This document shows, one piece after another, positions 1 to 5,377 of a stretch of 6,183 nt of DNA; positions within the stretch are counted from its first letter, which is position 1, and each line of letters opens with the position of its first letter. Made by a program: the position numbers and the translations under genes. The notes under the pieces were generated by a model that ran no database searches, had not been told where the DNA came from, and saw only the letters and a program-made list of their open reading frames with translations. The stretch comes from Brevundimonas sp. GTDB lineage: Bacteria; Pseudomonadota; Alphaproteobacteria; Caulobacterales; Caulobacteraceae. The stretch lies in NCBI GenBank assembly GCA_024711185.1, contig JANJTI010000236.1, forward strand, positions 1 through 6,183, written 5' to 3'.

Positions 1-521
1 GGGGGGGGGCGGCTGCGCCCCCGCGCGCGGAGGCCGCCCGGGGGGCGGTGGTCGCCGCCGCCCCCGCCCGCGACCGCCTCGCGGCGGCTCTCGGCCGGGA
101 CGAGGCCGCCTTCCGCCGGCTGGAGAGCATCGTCCATCCACTGGTGGCCCAGGGAAGGATCGAGGATCTGGCGGTGGCCGAGGCCCGGGGCGTGAAGCTG
201 GCTGTGCTGGACATTCCCCTGTTGTTCGAGACCGGCGGCGACGCCGCGGTCGACGCGGTGGTGGTGGTCACCGCGCCGGGCGAGGTGCAGGCCGCGCGGG
301 TGCTGGCCCGCCCGGGCATGACCCGCGAGCGGTTCGAGGCCATCCTCGCCCGTCAGCTGCCCGACGCCGAGAAGCGCCGCCGCGCCGACTTCCTCGTCGA
401 CACCGGAGCGGGTTTCGAGGCGGCGCGGACGCAGGTGCGGGAAATCGTGGGGACGGTTCTCGCCCCGGACTGGATACCGCCCCGTCGGCGTCTTTCGCCG
501 GGAGGCGAAGCGAGCCATTAA
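1..521 (+). CDS. coaE: Dephospho-CoA kinase CoaE, 3' part (5' end outside window)
   Basis: CoaE phosphorylates the 3'-hydroxyl of dephospho-CoA using ATP, the last step of coenzyme A synthesis in the cytoplasm. The reading frame is open from position 3, and a TAA stop lies at 519-521. The GTG at 48 is an internal codon, not the start, because the family's N-terminal P-loop lies upstream of the window. Visible family landmarks are LESIVHPLV near 121-147, the DIPLLFE motif near 210-230, and the C-terminal lid and tail with RPGMTRERFEAILARQ followed by an AEKRRRADFLVDT segment, which matches the usual K-x-x-AD-x-V/I pattern. The C-terminus carries a short basic tail (PPRRRLSPGGEASH). dnaQ starts 5 nt after the stop, so the two are probably co-transcribed and possibly coupled. 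The first 15 or so residues are Ala/Gly/Pro-rich and fit the family less well. Identification of the visible part is firm. Confidence 0.92.
   Translation, partial: GGAAAPPRAEAARGAVVAAAPARDRLAAALGRDEAAFRRLESIVHPLVAQGRIEDLAVAEARGVKLAVLDIPLLFETGGDAAVDAVVVVTAPGEVQAARVLARPGMTRERFEAILARQLPDAEKRRRADFLVDTGAGFEAARTQVREIVGTVLAPDWIPPRRRLSPGGEASH
494..509 (+). promoter_or_regulatory. Small hairpin at the coaE 3' end holding a GGAGG, upstream of dnaQ
   Basis: TTCGCC at 494-499 pairs perfectly with GGCGAA at 504-509 around a 4-nt GGGA loop. The GGAGG at 501-505 is the best Shine-Dalgarno-like string near dnaQ, but it lies 21 nt before the dnaQ ATG, partly in the loop and partly in the 3' arm. At that distance it cannot serve directly as the dnaQ ribosome binding site. 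A role in coaE-dnaQ coupling is inference only, and short GC-rich hairpins are common by chance here. Confidence 0.25.
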
Positions 522-526
522 GGGGC

Positions 527-1249
527 ATGGCCCGCGAGATCGTCCTCGATACCGAAACCACCGGCTTCGATCCCAAGACCGGCGACCGGCTGATCGAGGT
601 CGGCTGCATCGAGATCGAGGATCTGCTGCCGACGGGACGGACCTTCCACACCTTCGTCAATCCGGAGCGGCTGATCCCGCCGGACGCCATCCGGGTGCAC
701 GGCATCACCGACGAGAAGGTGAGGGACGCGCCGAAATTCCGGGATGTGGTTCACGAGCTGATGGCCTTCATCGGCGACGCGCCGGTGATCGCTCACAACG
801 CCGCCTTCGACCGCAACTTCATCGATCACGAGTGCGGCCTGTGCGGCCACGCCCTGATCGAGGAGACGCGCTGGATCGACACCCTGCAGCTGGCCCAGAA
901 GCGCTTTCCGGGCATGGCCAATTCGCTCGACGCCCTGTGCAAGCGCTTCAGGATCAGTCTGGTCGAACGCACCCTGCACGGGGCCCTGATCGACGCCCGC
1001 CTGCTGGCCGACGTCTATCTTGAGCTGAAGGGCGGCAAGGAGCGCAGGCTGGACCTGACGGCGGTGCGAGCCACGGTGACGGTGGAGACCACGGCTGTGG
1101 GCGGCTACGGCCCGCGCCCGCGCCCGCTGGCCCCCCGCTCGACGGACGAGGAGCGCGCCGCCCACGCCGCCTTCCTGGCGGCGACCCTCAAGGATCGCTC
1201 GCTGTGGTCGGGGTACGGGCTGGAGCTGGAAGAGGCGTCCGCCGCCTGA
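527..1249 (+). CDS. dnaQ: DNA polymerase III subunit epsilon (3'-5' proofreading exonuclease)
   Basis: This 240-residue DEDDh exonuclease removes mismatched 3' nucleotides for the replicative polymerase alpha subunit. All catalytic residues are visible: ExoI DTETTGF at residues 8-14 (D8, E10), ExoII HNAAFD at 90-95 (D95), and ExoIII HGALIDARLLADVY from H151 (H151, D156). They align with D12, E14, D103, H162 and D167 of E. coli epsilon. After the nuclease domain come the LKGG turn (167-170) and a tail with STDEERAAHAAFL and LWSGY segments (205-230) that resembles the region contacting the alpha subunit in E. coli. The start is set by the conserved N-terminal MREIVLDTETTGF-like sequence. GGGG at 522-525 sits too close to the ATG to be a normal Shine-Dalgarno, so translation probably depends on coupling to coaE. 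The clamp-binding position after the GG turn reads KERRLDL and lacks the usual Gln. The gene converges with secB. Confidence 0.97.
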   Translation: MAREIVLDTETTGFDPKTGDRLIEVGCIEIEDLLPTGRTFHTFVNPERLIPPDAIRVHGITDEKVRDAPKFRDVVHELMAFIGDAPVIAHNAAFDRNFIDHECGLCGHALIEETRWIDTLQLAQKRFPGMANSLDALCKRFRISLVERTLHGALIDARLLADVYLELKGGKERRLDLTAVRATVTVETTAVGGYGPRPRPLAPRSTDEERAAHAAFLAATLKDRSLWSGYGLELEEASAA

Positions 1250-1268
1250 CGGACGCCTTCGGCGGACG
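1236..1268. terminator. Candidate bidirectional hairpin between convergent dnaQ and secB
   Basis: CGTCCGCCG at 1236-1244 is a perfect 9-bp inverted repeat of CGGCGGACG at 1260-1268, with a 15-nt loop containing the dnaQ stop codon. A second, overlapping palindrome, GGCCTAGGCC at 1268-1277, covers the secB stop codon. There is no T tract on either side, so classical intrinsic termination is not shown. The position between two convergent stops 21 bp apart is what makes a terminator or transcript-end-protection role plausible. Confidence 0.35.
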
Positions 1269-1270
1269 GC

Positions 1271-1783
1271 CTAGGCCTGACCGGTCTCGGCCGGGGCGCG
1301 GGCGATCTGCTGCTGGCGAGCCACGTAGATGCCGGCGAAGTCGATCGGATCCAGCATGAAGGGCGGATAGAAGCCGCCGTCCGAGGTGGCCCGGGCGATG
1401 ATCTCGCGGGCGAACGGGAACAGGTAGCGCGGGCATTCGATCAGCAGCAGCGGCTCCACGTCCTGTTCGGCCACGCCCTGGAGGGCGAACAGGCCGCCAT
1501 AGACGAGTTCCACGTTGAACACCGTCATGGCGTCCGTGGAGGCCTTGATGGTCAGGCGGAGGTCCACCTCGAACAGGCCGTCCTTGCGGCCCTGGGCGTT
1601 CATCTCGACGCCCATGTCGATAGCCGGCTTGCCATCCACGCGCAGGCTATCGGGAGCCTTCGGATTCTCGAACGACAGGTCCTTCACGTACTGGGCGACG
1701 ATCCGGAAGCCGGGGCCGGCCGGGGGCTGGCCCCCGGTGTCGGAAGCGGGGTTGGCGTCGGCGGGCGGAGCGGCGTCGGTCAT
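1271..1783 (-). CDS. secB: Protein-export chaperone SecB
   Basis: SecB is a cytosolic tetrameric chaperone that keeps preproteins unfolded and hands them to SecA at the SecYEG translocon. The 170-residue product carries the family signatures [13 protein letters not shown] (residues 32-44), VYGGLFAL (94-101), [12 protein letters not shown] (116-127) and [12 protein letters not shown] (138-149). E. coli SecB has 155 residues; the extra length is mostly an Ala/Pro-rich, probably disordered N-terminus of about 25 residues, as well as a short C-terminal tail. I chose the ATG at 1783 ([12 protein letters not shown]). An in-frame upstream start at 1843 would add 20 Arg/Pro-rich residues with no family resemblance. 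No clear Shine-Dalgarno precedes the ATG. The stop is TAG at 1273-1271. The gene stands alone on its strand, convergent with dnaQ and divergent from the Tim44-domain gene. Confidence 0.97.
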   Translation of the reverse strand: MTDAAPPADANPASDTGGQPPAGPGFRIVAQYVKDLSFENPKAPDSLRVDGKPAIDMGVEMNAQGRKDGLFEVDLRLTIKASTDAMTVFNVELVYGGLFALQGVAEQDVEPLLLIECPRYLFPFAREIIARATSDGGFYPPFMLDPIDFAGIYVARQQQIARAPAETGQA

Positions 1784-1833
1784 CGGGCGAAGTCTGTCTG
1801 GAATGTGGCCGGGCGGCGGCCTGGAGGGGGCGG

Positions 1834-1862
1834 CGACTAGCACGCGGCGCCCCGTGCGGCAA
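1834..1862 (-). promoter_or_regulatory. Candidate secB promoter (Caulobacter housekeeping-sigma type)
   Basis: Read on the - strand, TTGCCGC (1862-1856) is followed after 14 nt by GCTAGTCG (1841-1834). From memory, the Caulobacter sigma-73 consensus is TTGaCgS, 10-14 nt, GCTANAWC. The -35 matches at 6 of 7 positions, and the -10 matches its GCTA half only. A start near 1828 would give a leader of about 45 nt before the secB ATG. Position and strand fit, but the -10 is incomplete and there is no experimental support. Confidence 0.33.
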
Positions 1863-1873
1863 CGCGGCGCCCC
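1842..1873. repeat. 12-bp direct repeat, 20-bp period, upstream of secB
   Basis: ACGCGGCGCCCC occurs at 1842-1853 and again, identically, at 1862-1873, a period of 20 bp or about two helical turns. The first copy lies inside the spacer of the candidate secB promoter, and the second begins at the edge of its -35 element. That arrangement would suit a repressor or activator binding two sites on one DNA face, but the composition is entirely GC-biased and chance cannot be excluded. Confidence 0.4.
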
Positions 1874-1892
1874 CGCGGGGGCGAGCGCCGCG
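1863..1892. repeat. Extended GC-rich dyad in the secB/timA divergent spacer
   Basis: A perfect 16-bp palindrome, CGCCCCCGCGGGGGCG, occupies 1868-1883. Overlapping outer arms CGCGGCGC (1863-1870) and GCGCCGCG (1885-1892) are also perfect reverse complements. Together they can form a strong hairpin on either strand or serve as a symmetric protein-binding site. The dyad lies just upstream of both the candidate secB promoter and the weak candidate timA promoter. No T run follows it, so a terminator is less likely than an operator or structural element. Confidence 0.45.
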
Positions 1893-1894
1893 CC

Positions 1895-1922
1895 TTGCGC
1901 CGCCCCATATCAGCCCCTAATC
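1895..1922 (+). promoter_or_regulatory. Weak candidate promoter for the timA-mltA pair
   Basis: TTGCGC at 1895-1900 and CCTAATC around 1916-1922 are the only AT-containing hexamer-like strings at a workable distance upstream of the Tim44-domain gene. The match is poor against both the E. coli and the Caulobacter housekeeping consensus. A start near 1930 would give a leader of about 30 nt. It is listed because a promoter must lie in this spacer and nothing better is visible on the + strand. Confidence 0.17.
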
Positions 1923-1950
1923 GTCGTCCGCGCCCTCCCGGGGCGCCAGT

Positions 1951-1956
1951 CAGGGA
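1951..1956 (+). promoter_or_regulatory. Shine-Dalgarno that decides the timA start
   Basis: CAGGGA at 1951-1956 is spaced 6 nt from the GTG at 1963 but 0 nt from the competing TTG at 1957. The spacing favours GTG as the start. Confidence 0.55.
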
Positions 1957-1962
1957 TTGCCC

Positions 1963-2604
1963 GTGCCGGTCCAGGTCCAGATCGTCATCTTCGCCGTCAT
2001 CGCCGCCTTCGTCCTGTTCCAGCTGTACAACGTGCTGGGCAAGAAGGTCGGCCGGCAGCCCGAGGAAGACGCCCGCGCCCGCCCGCCGGTCCCGGCCGTG
2101 CCTGCGCCCGCCGGGGAACAGACCGGCGCCGGTCGGCCCAACGTGCTGGACGCGGTGACGCTCGCCGCCATCGCCGGCCTTAAGGCTCGCGATCCGAACT
2201 TCGACCCGGTTCGCTTCCTCGATGGCGCGCGGCAGGCGCACGAAACCATCGTGCGCGCCTACGCCTCCGGCGACCGCGAGACCCTCCGGCCCCTGCTCAC
2301 CCCGCGGGTGATGGAATCGTTCGAAGCCGGCATTGCCGCCCGCGAGGCCCGGGGCGAGACCGAGGTCGCCGAGTTCGTCCATCCGGCCCGGGCCGACCTC
2401 GAACTGGCGACGGCCGAGGAGAACCGCGCCGTCGCCAAGGTCCGCTTCCTCGCCGAACTGCGCAACCGCGTGAGGCCGGCCGACCCGGCCGCCGAGGAGC
2501 AGATCGAGGAACGCCGGGTCGCCGAGATCTGGACCTTCGAGCGCCAGCTCGGCGCCAGCGACCCCAACTGGGTGCTGGCCCGCACCGAGCCCGCGACCGC
2601 GTGA
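1963..2604 (+). CDS. Membrane-anchored Tim44-domain protein (TimA/Tim44-like)
   Basis: The 213-residue product has one N-terminal membrane helix (about residues 7-22), a charged and Pro/Ala-rich linker (about 31-60) and a C-terminal Tim44-like domain (PF04280 type, about 75-208). Visible family traits are the DPNFDPVRFLDGARQAHETI entry helix (77-96), the LRPLLTPRVMESFE segment (108-121) and the closing IWTFERQL and DPNWVLART strands. Mitochondrial Tim44 uses this fold to tether the import motor at the membrane. Alphaproteobacterial relatives sit in the inner membrane, and their job is poorly defined. I prefer the GTG start at 1963, because CAGGGA at 1951-1956 lies 6 nt before it; the TTG at 1957 would directly abut that Shine-Dalgarno and add only two residues. 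The stop overlaps the next gene's start (GTGA at 2601-2604), implying coupling with mltA. Confidence 0.88.
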   Translation: MPVQVQIVIFAVIAAFVLFQLYNVLGKKVGRQPEEDARARPPVPAVPAPAGEQTGAGRPNVLDAVTLAAIAGLKARDPNFDPVRFLDGARQAHETIVRAYASGDRETLRPLLTPRVMESFEAGIAAREARGETEVAEFVHPARADLELATAEENRAVAKVRFLAELRNRVRPADPAAEEQIEERRVAEIWTFERQLGASDPNWVLARTEPATA

Positions 2605-3728
2605 GCGGCGGCGTGCGCCGCCCCGCGCCGGCTTCCTTCCGTCTCGCCGCGCTCCTCGCCGGCCTCGCCCTGGCGCTGGCGGCCTGCGCCACGGCGCCTG
2701 TCCGCCCCGCCCCGCCGGCGGCGCCCCCCGCAGGGGAGCCCATGCGCCCGCCGACGGCGCCTCCCGCCGACGGGCTCAGCCCGGCCGGCCTGCCCGGCTG
2801 GAACGAGGAGGACCACCTCGCCGCCTTCACGGCGTGGGTTCAGGGCTGCGCCGCCGCGCGGGAGGCGGCGGCCCAGGCGCAGTGCGCGCGCGCCCGCGAC
2901 CTGCAGCGCACCTCGCGCCCCGTCACCCCCAGCCTCGCCCGTGCCTACTTCGAGACCGGCTTCACGGTCGCGCCGGCGACGACGAGCGACGGCGGCCCCG
3001 GCCTGCTCACCGCCTACTTCGCCCCCGAGTACGAGGCCCGGCGGGCGCCGGGCGGCGTGTTCGACGCCCCGGTGCTGGCGGCGCCGGCCGGCTGGACCCG
3101 CGGCCAGACCCTGCCGGAACGGGCGGAGATCGAGGCGGCGCCCCCGACGGCCGCCCTCGCATGGATGCGCGCCGAGGACCTGTTCTTCCTGCAGATCCAG
3201 GGTTCCGGCTACCTGACCTTCGCGGATGGCTCGAGGGCGCGGGCGGCCTATGCCGCCGACAATGGCCGGCCCTTCGTCGGTATCGCCCGGCCGATGGCGG
3301 AGCGCGGCCTGCTGCCGCCGAACGGCACCTCGGGCGAGGCCATCCGGGCCTGGCTGGCGGAGCATCGGGGGGCCGAGGCGCGCGCGGTGATGGCGCTGAA
3401 CCCGCGCTACATCTTCTTCCGGCTCGACGCGGACGACGGCGGGCATCCCGCCGGCGCCGCCGGCCTGCCCCTGCCGCCCCGCCGGGCCGTCGCCGTCGAC
3501 CCGAGCCACTGGCGCTACGGCGACCTCGTCTGGATTGAGGCCGACGGTGGAAACCTCGTCGGCGCCCGGGGCAGCTATCGCGGTCTCGTCACGGCGCTCG
3601 ACACCGGCTCGGCCATCCGCGGCCCGGTCCGCGCCGACCTCAACATGGGCCGCGGCCGCGAGGCCGGCGAGGAAGCCGGCGCCGTGCGTCATCCGCTCAG
3701 GATGTGGCGGCTGGTTCCGCGCGGCTGA
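2601..3728 (+). CDS. mltA: MltA-type membrane-bound lytic murein transglycosylase (lipoprotein)
   Basis: MltA enzymes cleave the MurNAc-GlcNAc bond of peptidoglycan to give 1,6-anhydro ends and act from the inner face of the outer membrane. The 375-residue product begins with Arg residues, then a hydrophobic core and a lipobox LAAC (residues 26-29). Ala at +2 predicts outer-membrane sorting. A Pro/Ala-rich linker (about 31-60) follows. The MltA domain shows LTAYFAPEYEA (136-146), PERAEIEA (172-179), DLFFLQIQGSG (193-203) and ALNPRYIFFR (265-274). The C-terminal 3D domain has AVDPSHWRYGDLVWI (298-312) and ALDTGSAIRGPVRADL (332-347). D334 and D346 correspond to the two aspartates of E. coli MltA (297 and the catalytic 308). 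The GTG start overlaps the timA stop by 4 nt, there is no independent Shine-Dalgarno, and the signal peptide fits this start. It converges with yjgR. Confidence 0.94.
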   Translation: MSGGVRRPAPASFRLAALLAGLALALAACATAPVRPAPPAAPPAGEPMRPPTAPPADGLSPAGLPGWNEEDHLAAFTAWVQGCAAAREAAAQAQCARARDLQRTSRPVTPSLARAYFETGFTVAPATTSDGGPGLLTAYFAPEYEARRAPGGVFDAPVLAAPAGWTRGQTLPERAEIEAAPPTAALAWMRAEDLFFLQIQGSGYLTFADGSRARAAYAADNGRPFVGIARPMAERGLLPPNGTSGEAIRAWLAEHRGAEARAVMALNPRYIFFRLDADDGGHPAGAAGLPLPPRRAVAVDPSHWRYGDLVWIEADGGNLVGARGSYRGLVTALDTGSAIRGPVRADLNMGRGREAGEEAGAVRHPLRMWRLVPRG

Positions 3729-3740
3729 GCCCGGAGCTCA
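3726..3740. terminator. Inverted repeat containing both stop codons of mltA and yjgR
   Basis: TGAGC (3726-3730) and GCTCA (3736-3740) are perfect inverted repeats around a 5-nt CCGGA loop. The left arm begins with the mltA TGA stop and the right arm ends with the yjgR TGA stop read on the - strand. The 5-bp stem is short and lacks a T tract, so termination is only a possibility. The two genes are 9 bp apart. Confidence 0.25.
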
Positions 3741-5315
3741 CCGGCGCCGCATTCCGCCGAGAACGCCGCGCAGGATCTCGCGGGTGAGCGTGCTGCCGGC
3801 CGTGCGCAGCACCGACTTGGTCGCCGCCTCGATGGGGGTTTCGCGGGTGCGGCGCGGGGCGCGGGCGCGGGCGGCTTCGCGGTCGAGTCGGGCCTGTTCC
3901 CGGGACCGGGCGGCTGCGGCCTTTTCGGCCTCCTTCGCAGCGGCGGCATCGGCCTTTGCGCGAGCCTCGGCCAGTTTCGCCTCGGCCGCCGCCTTGTCGG
4001 CCTCGCCGCGGCGGGCGGCGAGGATCTCCTCGGCCGACTCCCGGTCCACAGCGGTGTCGTAGAAGCCCCGCACCGGGCTGGCGGCCATGACCGCGGCGCG
4101 CTCGGCCTCGGTGGCCGGGCCAAGGCGGCTGTCCGGCGGCCGGATCATGGTCCGCGCCACGACATTGGGCGCGCCCTTGTCGTCGAGCGTCGAGACCAGG
4201 GCCTCGCCGACGCCGAGCGACTGGATGGCCTCGGCGGTGTCGAAGGCGGGGTTGGGGCGGAAGCTGTCGGAGGCCGCCTTGAGCCCCTTCTGTTCCGACG
4301 GCGTATAGGCGCGCAGGGCGTGCTGGATGCGATTGCCGAGCTGGGCCAGGACGCTGTCGGGGATGTCGGCCGGGTTCTGGGTGACGAAATACACGCCGAC
4401 GCCCTTGGAGCGGATCAGCCGCACCACCTGCTCGACCTTCTGGCGCAGGGCGTCGGGCGCGTCGTCGAACAGCAGGTGGGCCTCGTCGAAGAAGAACACG
4501 AGACGGGGTTTGTCCGGGTCGCCGACCTCGGGCAGCTGCTCGAACAGCTCCGACAGCAGCCACAGCAGGAAGGCGGCGTACAGGCGCGGGCTGTTCATCA
4601 GCCGGGTGGCGTCCAGCACATTGACCTGGCCGCGGCCGTCGAGGCCGGTGCGCAGCATGTCCTCGAGCCGCAGGGCCGGCTCGCCGAAGAAGGCCTTGCC
4701 GCCCTGCTGCTCCAGCTGGAGCAGGGCGCGCTGGATGGCGGCGATCGAGGCGGGGGCGACATGGCCGACCTCGCGGCCGATCTGCTCGGCGTTCTCGCCG
4801 ACATGGACCAGCAGGGCCCGCAGGTCGTCGAGGTCGAGCAGCAGCAGGCCCTCCTTGTCGGCGACGTGGAAGACCACCGAGAGCACCCCCTCCTGCACCT
4901 CGTTGAGGTTCAGCATGCGGCCGAGCAGCAGGGGACCTACCTCGCTGACGGTGGTGCGGATCGGGTGGCCCTTCTCGCCGTAGAGGTCCCAGAACACCGT
5001 CGGGGCCGCCTTCGGCTGCAGGGTCAGGCCCATGCCCGCCGCCCGGGCGAGCAGCTTGTCGTTGGGCGCGCCGGGCACGGCGATGCCGGACAGGTCGCCC
5101 TTCACATCGGCGCAGAACACCGGCACGCCGGCGTCGGAGAAGCCCTGGGCCATGATCTGCAGGGTGACGGTCTTTCCGGTCCCCGTGGCCCCGGCGACCA
5201 CCCCGTGGCGATTGGCCCGGTGCAGCAAGAGGTGTTCGGGCTTGTCGGACTGGCCGAGGAACAGGCCGGCGGCGGCGTCGGGCATGGGGAACTCCGGAAC
5301 GGGACCGGCGCTCAT
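3738..5315 (-). CDS. YjgR/DUF853-family HerA-like ATPase
   Basis: This 525-residue cytosolic P-loop ATPase belongs to the HerA/FtsK-like group, in the DUF853 family (PF05872 type) typified by E. coli YjgR of about 500 residues. Its cellular role is not established; the fold suggests a hexameric DNA translocase. Numbered from the ATG at 5315, the [20 protein letters not shown] entry is at about 19-38, Walker A GATGTGKT at 42-49, a [10 protein letters not shown] strand-loop at 68-77, Walker [13 protein letters not shown] at 272-283 (D277, E278), and sensor-like TQNPADIP at 312-319. An Ala/Glu/Lys/Arg-rich, probably coiled-coil stretch spans about 429-488. The tail (about 493-525), with a [25 protein letters not shown] ending, matches the conserved family C-terminus. 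A TTG at 5342 would add nine basic residues; the ATG fits the family N-terminus better. Its 5' end faces the AI-2E gene. Confidence 0.92.
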   Translation of the reverse strand: MSAGPVPEFPMPDAAAGLFLGQSDKPEHLLLHRANRHGVVAGATGTGKTVTLQIMAQGFSDAGVPVFCADVKGDLSGIAVPGAPNDKLLARAAGMGLTLQPKAAPTVFWDLYGEKGHPIRTTVSEVGPLLLGRMLNLNEVQEGVLSVVFHVADKEGLLLLDLDDLRALLVHVGENAEQIGREVGHVAPASIAAIQRALLQLEQQGGKAFFGEPALRLEDMLRTGLDGRGQVNVLDATRLMNSPRLYAAFLLWLLSELFEQLPEVGDPDKPRLVFFFDEAHLLFDDAPDALRQKVEQVVRLIRSKGVGVYFVTQNPADIPDSVLAQLGNRIQHALRAYTPSEQKGLKAASDSFRPNPAFDTAEAIQSLGVGEALVSTLDDKGAPNVVARTMIRPPDSRLGPATEAERAAVMAASPVRGFYDTAVDRESAEEILAARRGEADKAAAEAKLAEARAKADAAAAKEAEKAAAARSREQARLDREAARARAPRRTRETPIEAATKSVLRTAGSTLTREILRGVLGGMRRR

Positions 5316-5348
5316 GGTCCATCGGTCACGGCGACGGTTCAAGGCCGA

Positions 5349-5374
5349 TTGACGGGACCGGACCGGACCCTGAC
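5349..5374 (+). promoter_or_regulatory. Candidate -35 element for the AI-2E family gene
   Basis: TTGACGG at 5349-5355 matches the remembered Caulobacter -35 consensus TTGaCgS completely. The best -10 at an allowed distance, ACCCTGAC at 5367-5374, is poor. If used, transcription would begin about at the ATG itself, so the message could be leaderless, in keeping with the lack of a Shine-Dalgarno. The spacer also holds a short GACCG tandem (GACCG, GACCG, GACCC at 5356-5370, each unit offset by 5 nt). Confidence 0.25.
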
Positions 5375-5377
5375 CAT

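Noticed and set aside
1784..1962. Search for CcrM (GANTC), CtrA (TTAA-N7-TTAA) and DnaA-box sites in the spacer
   Set aside because: None seen in this spacer or in the 5316-5377 spacer; the few GANTC strings in the window fall inside coding regions.
1515..2183. 222-codon + strand open frame across secB and the spacer
   Set aside because: Antisense to secB, then Arg/Pro-rich; no family resemblance and it overlaps timA out of frame.
2259..3692. 477-codon open frame on the - strand opposite timA/mltA
   Set aside because: Arg/Gly/Ala-rich with no recognisable domain, fully antisense to two well-supported genes. Typical high-GC shadow.
3697..5322. 541-codon open frame on the - strand in another frame of yjgR
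   Set aside because: Pro/Arg/Gly-rich low-complexity translation, while the neighbouring frame encodes a clear ATPase with Walker A and B motifs.
5316..5377. Promoter for yjgR on the - strand
   Set aside because: A TTGAAC string exists but no acceptable -10 element follows at a normal distance.
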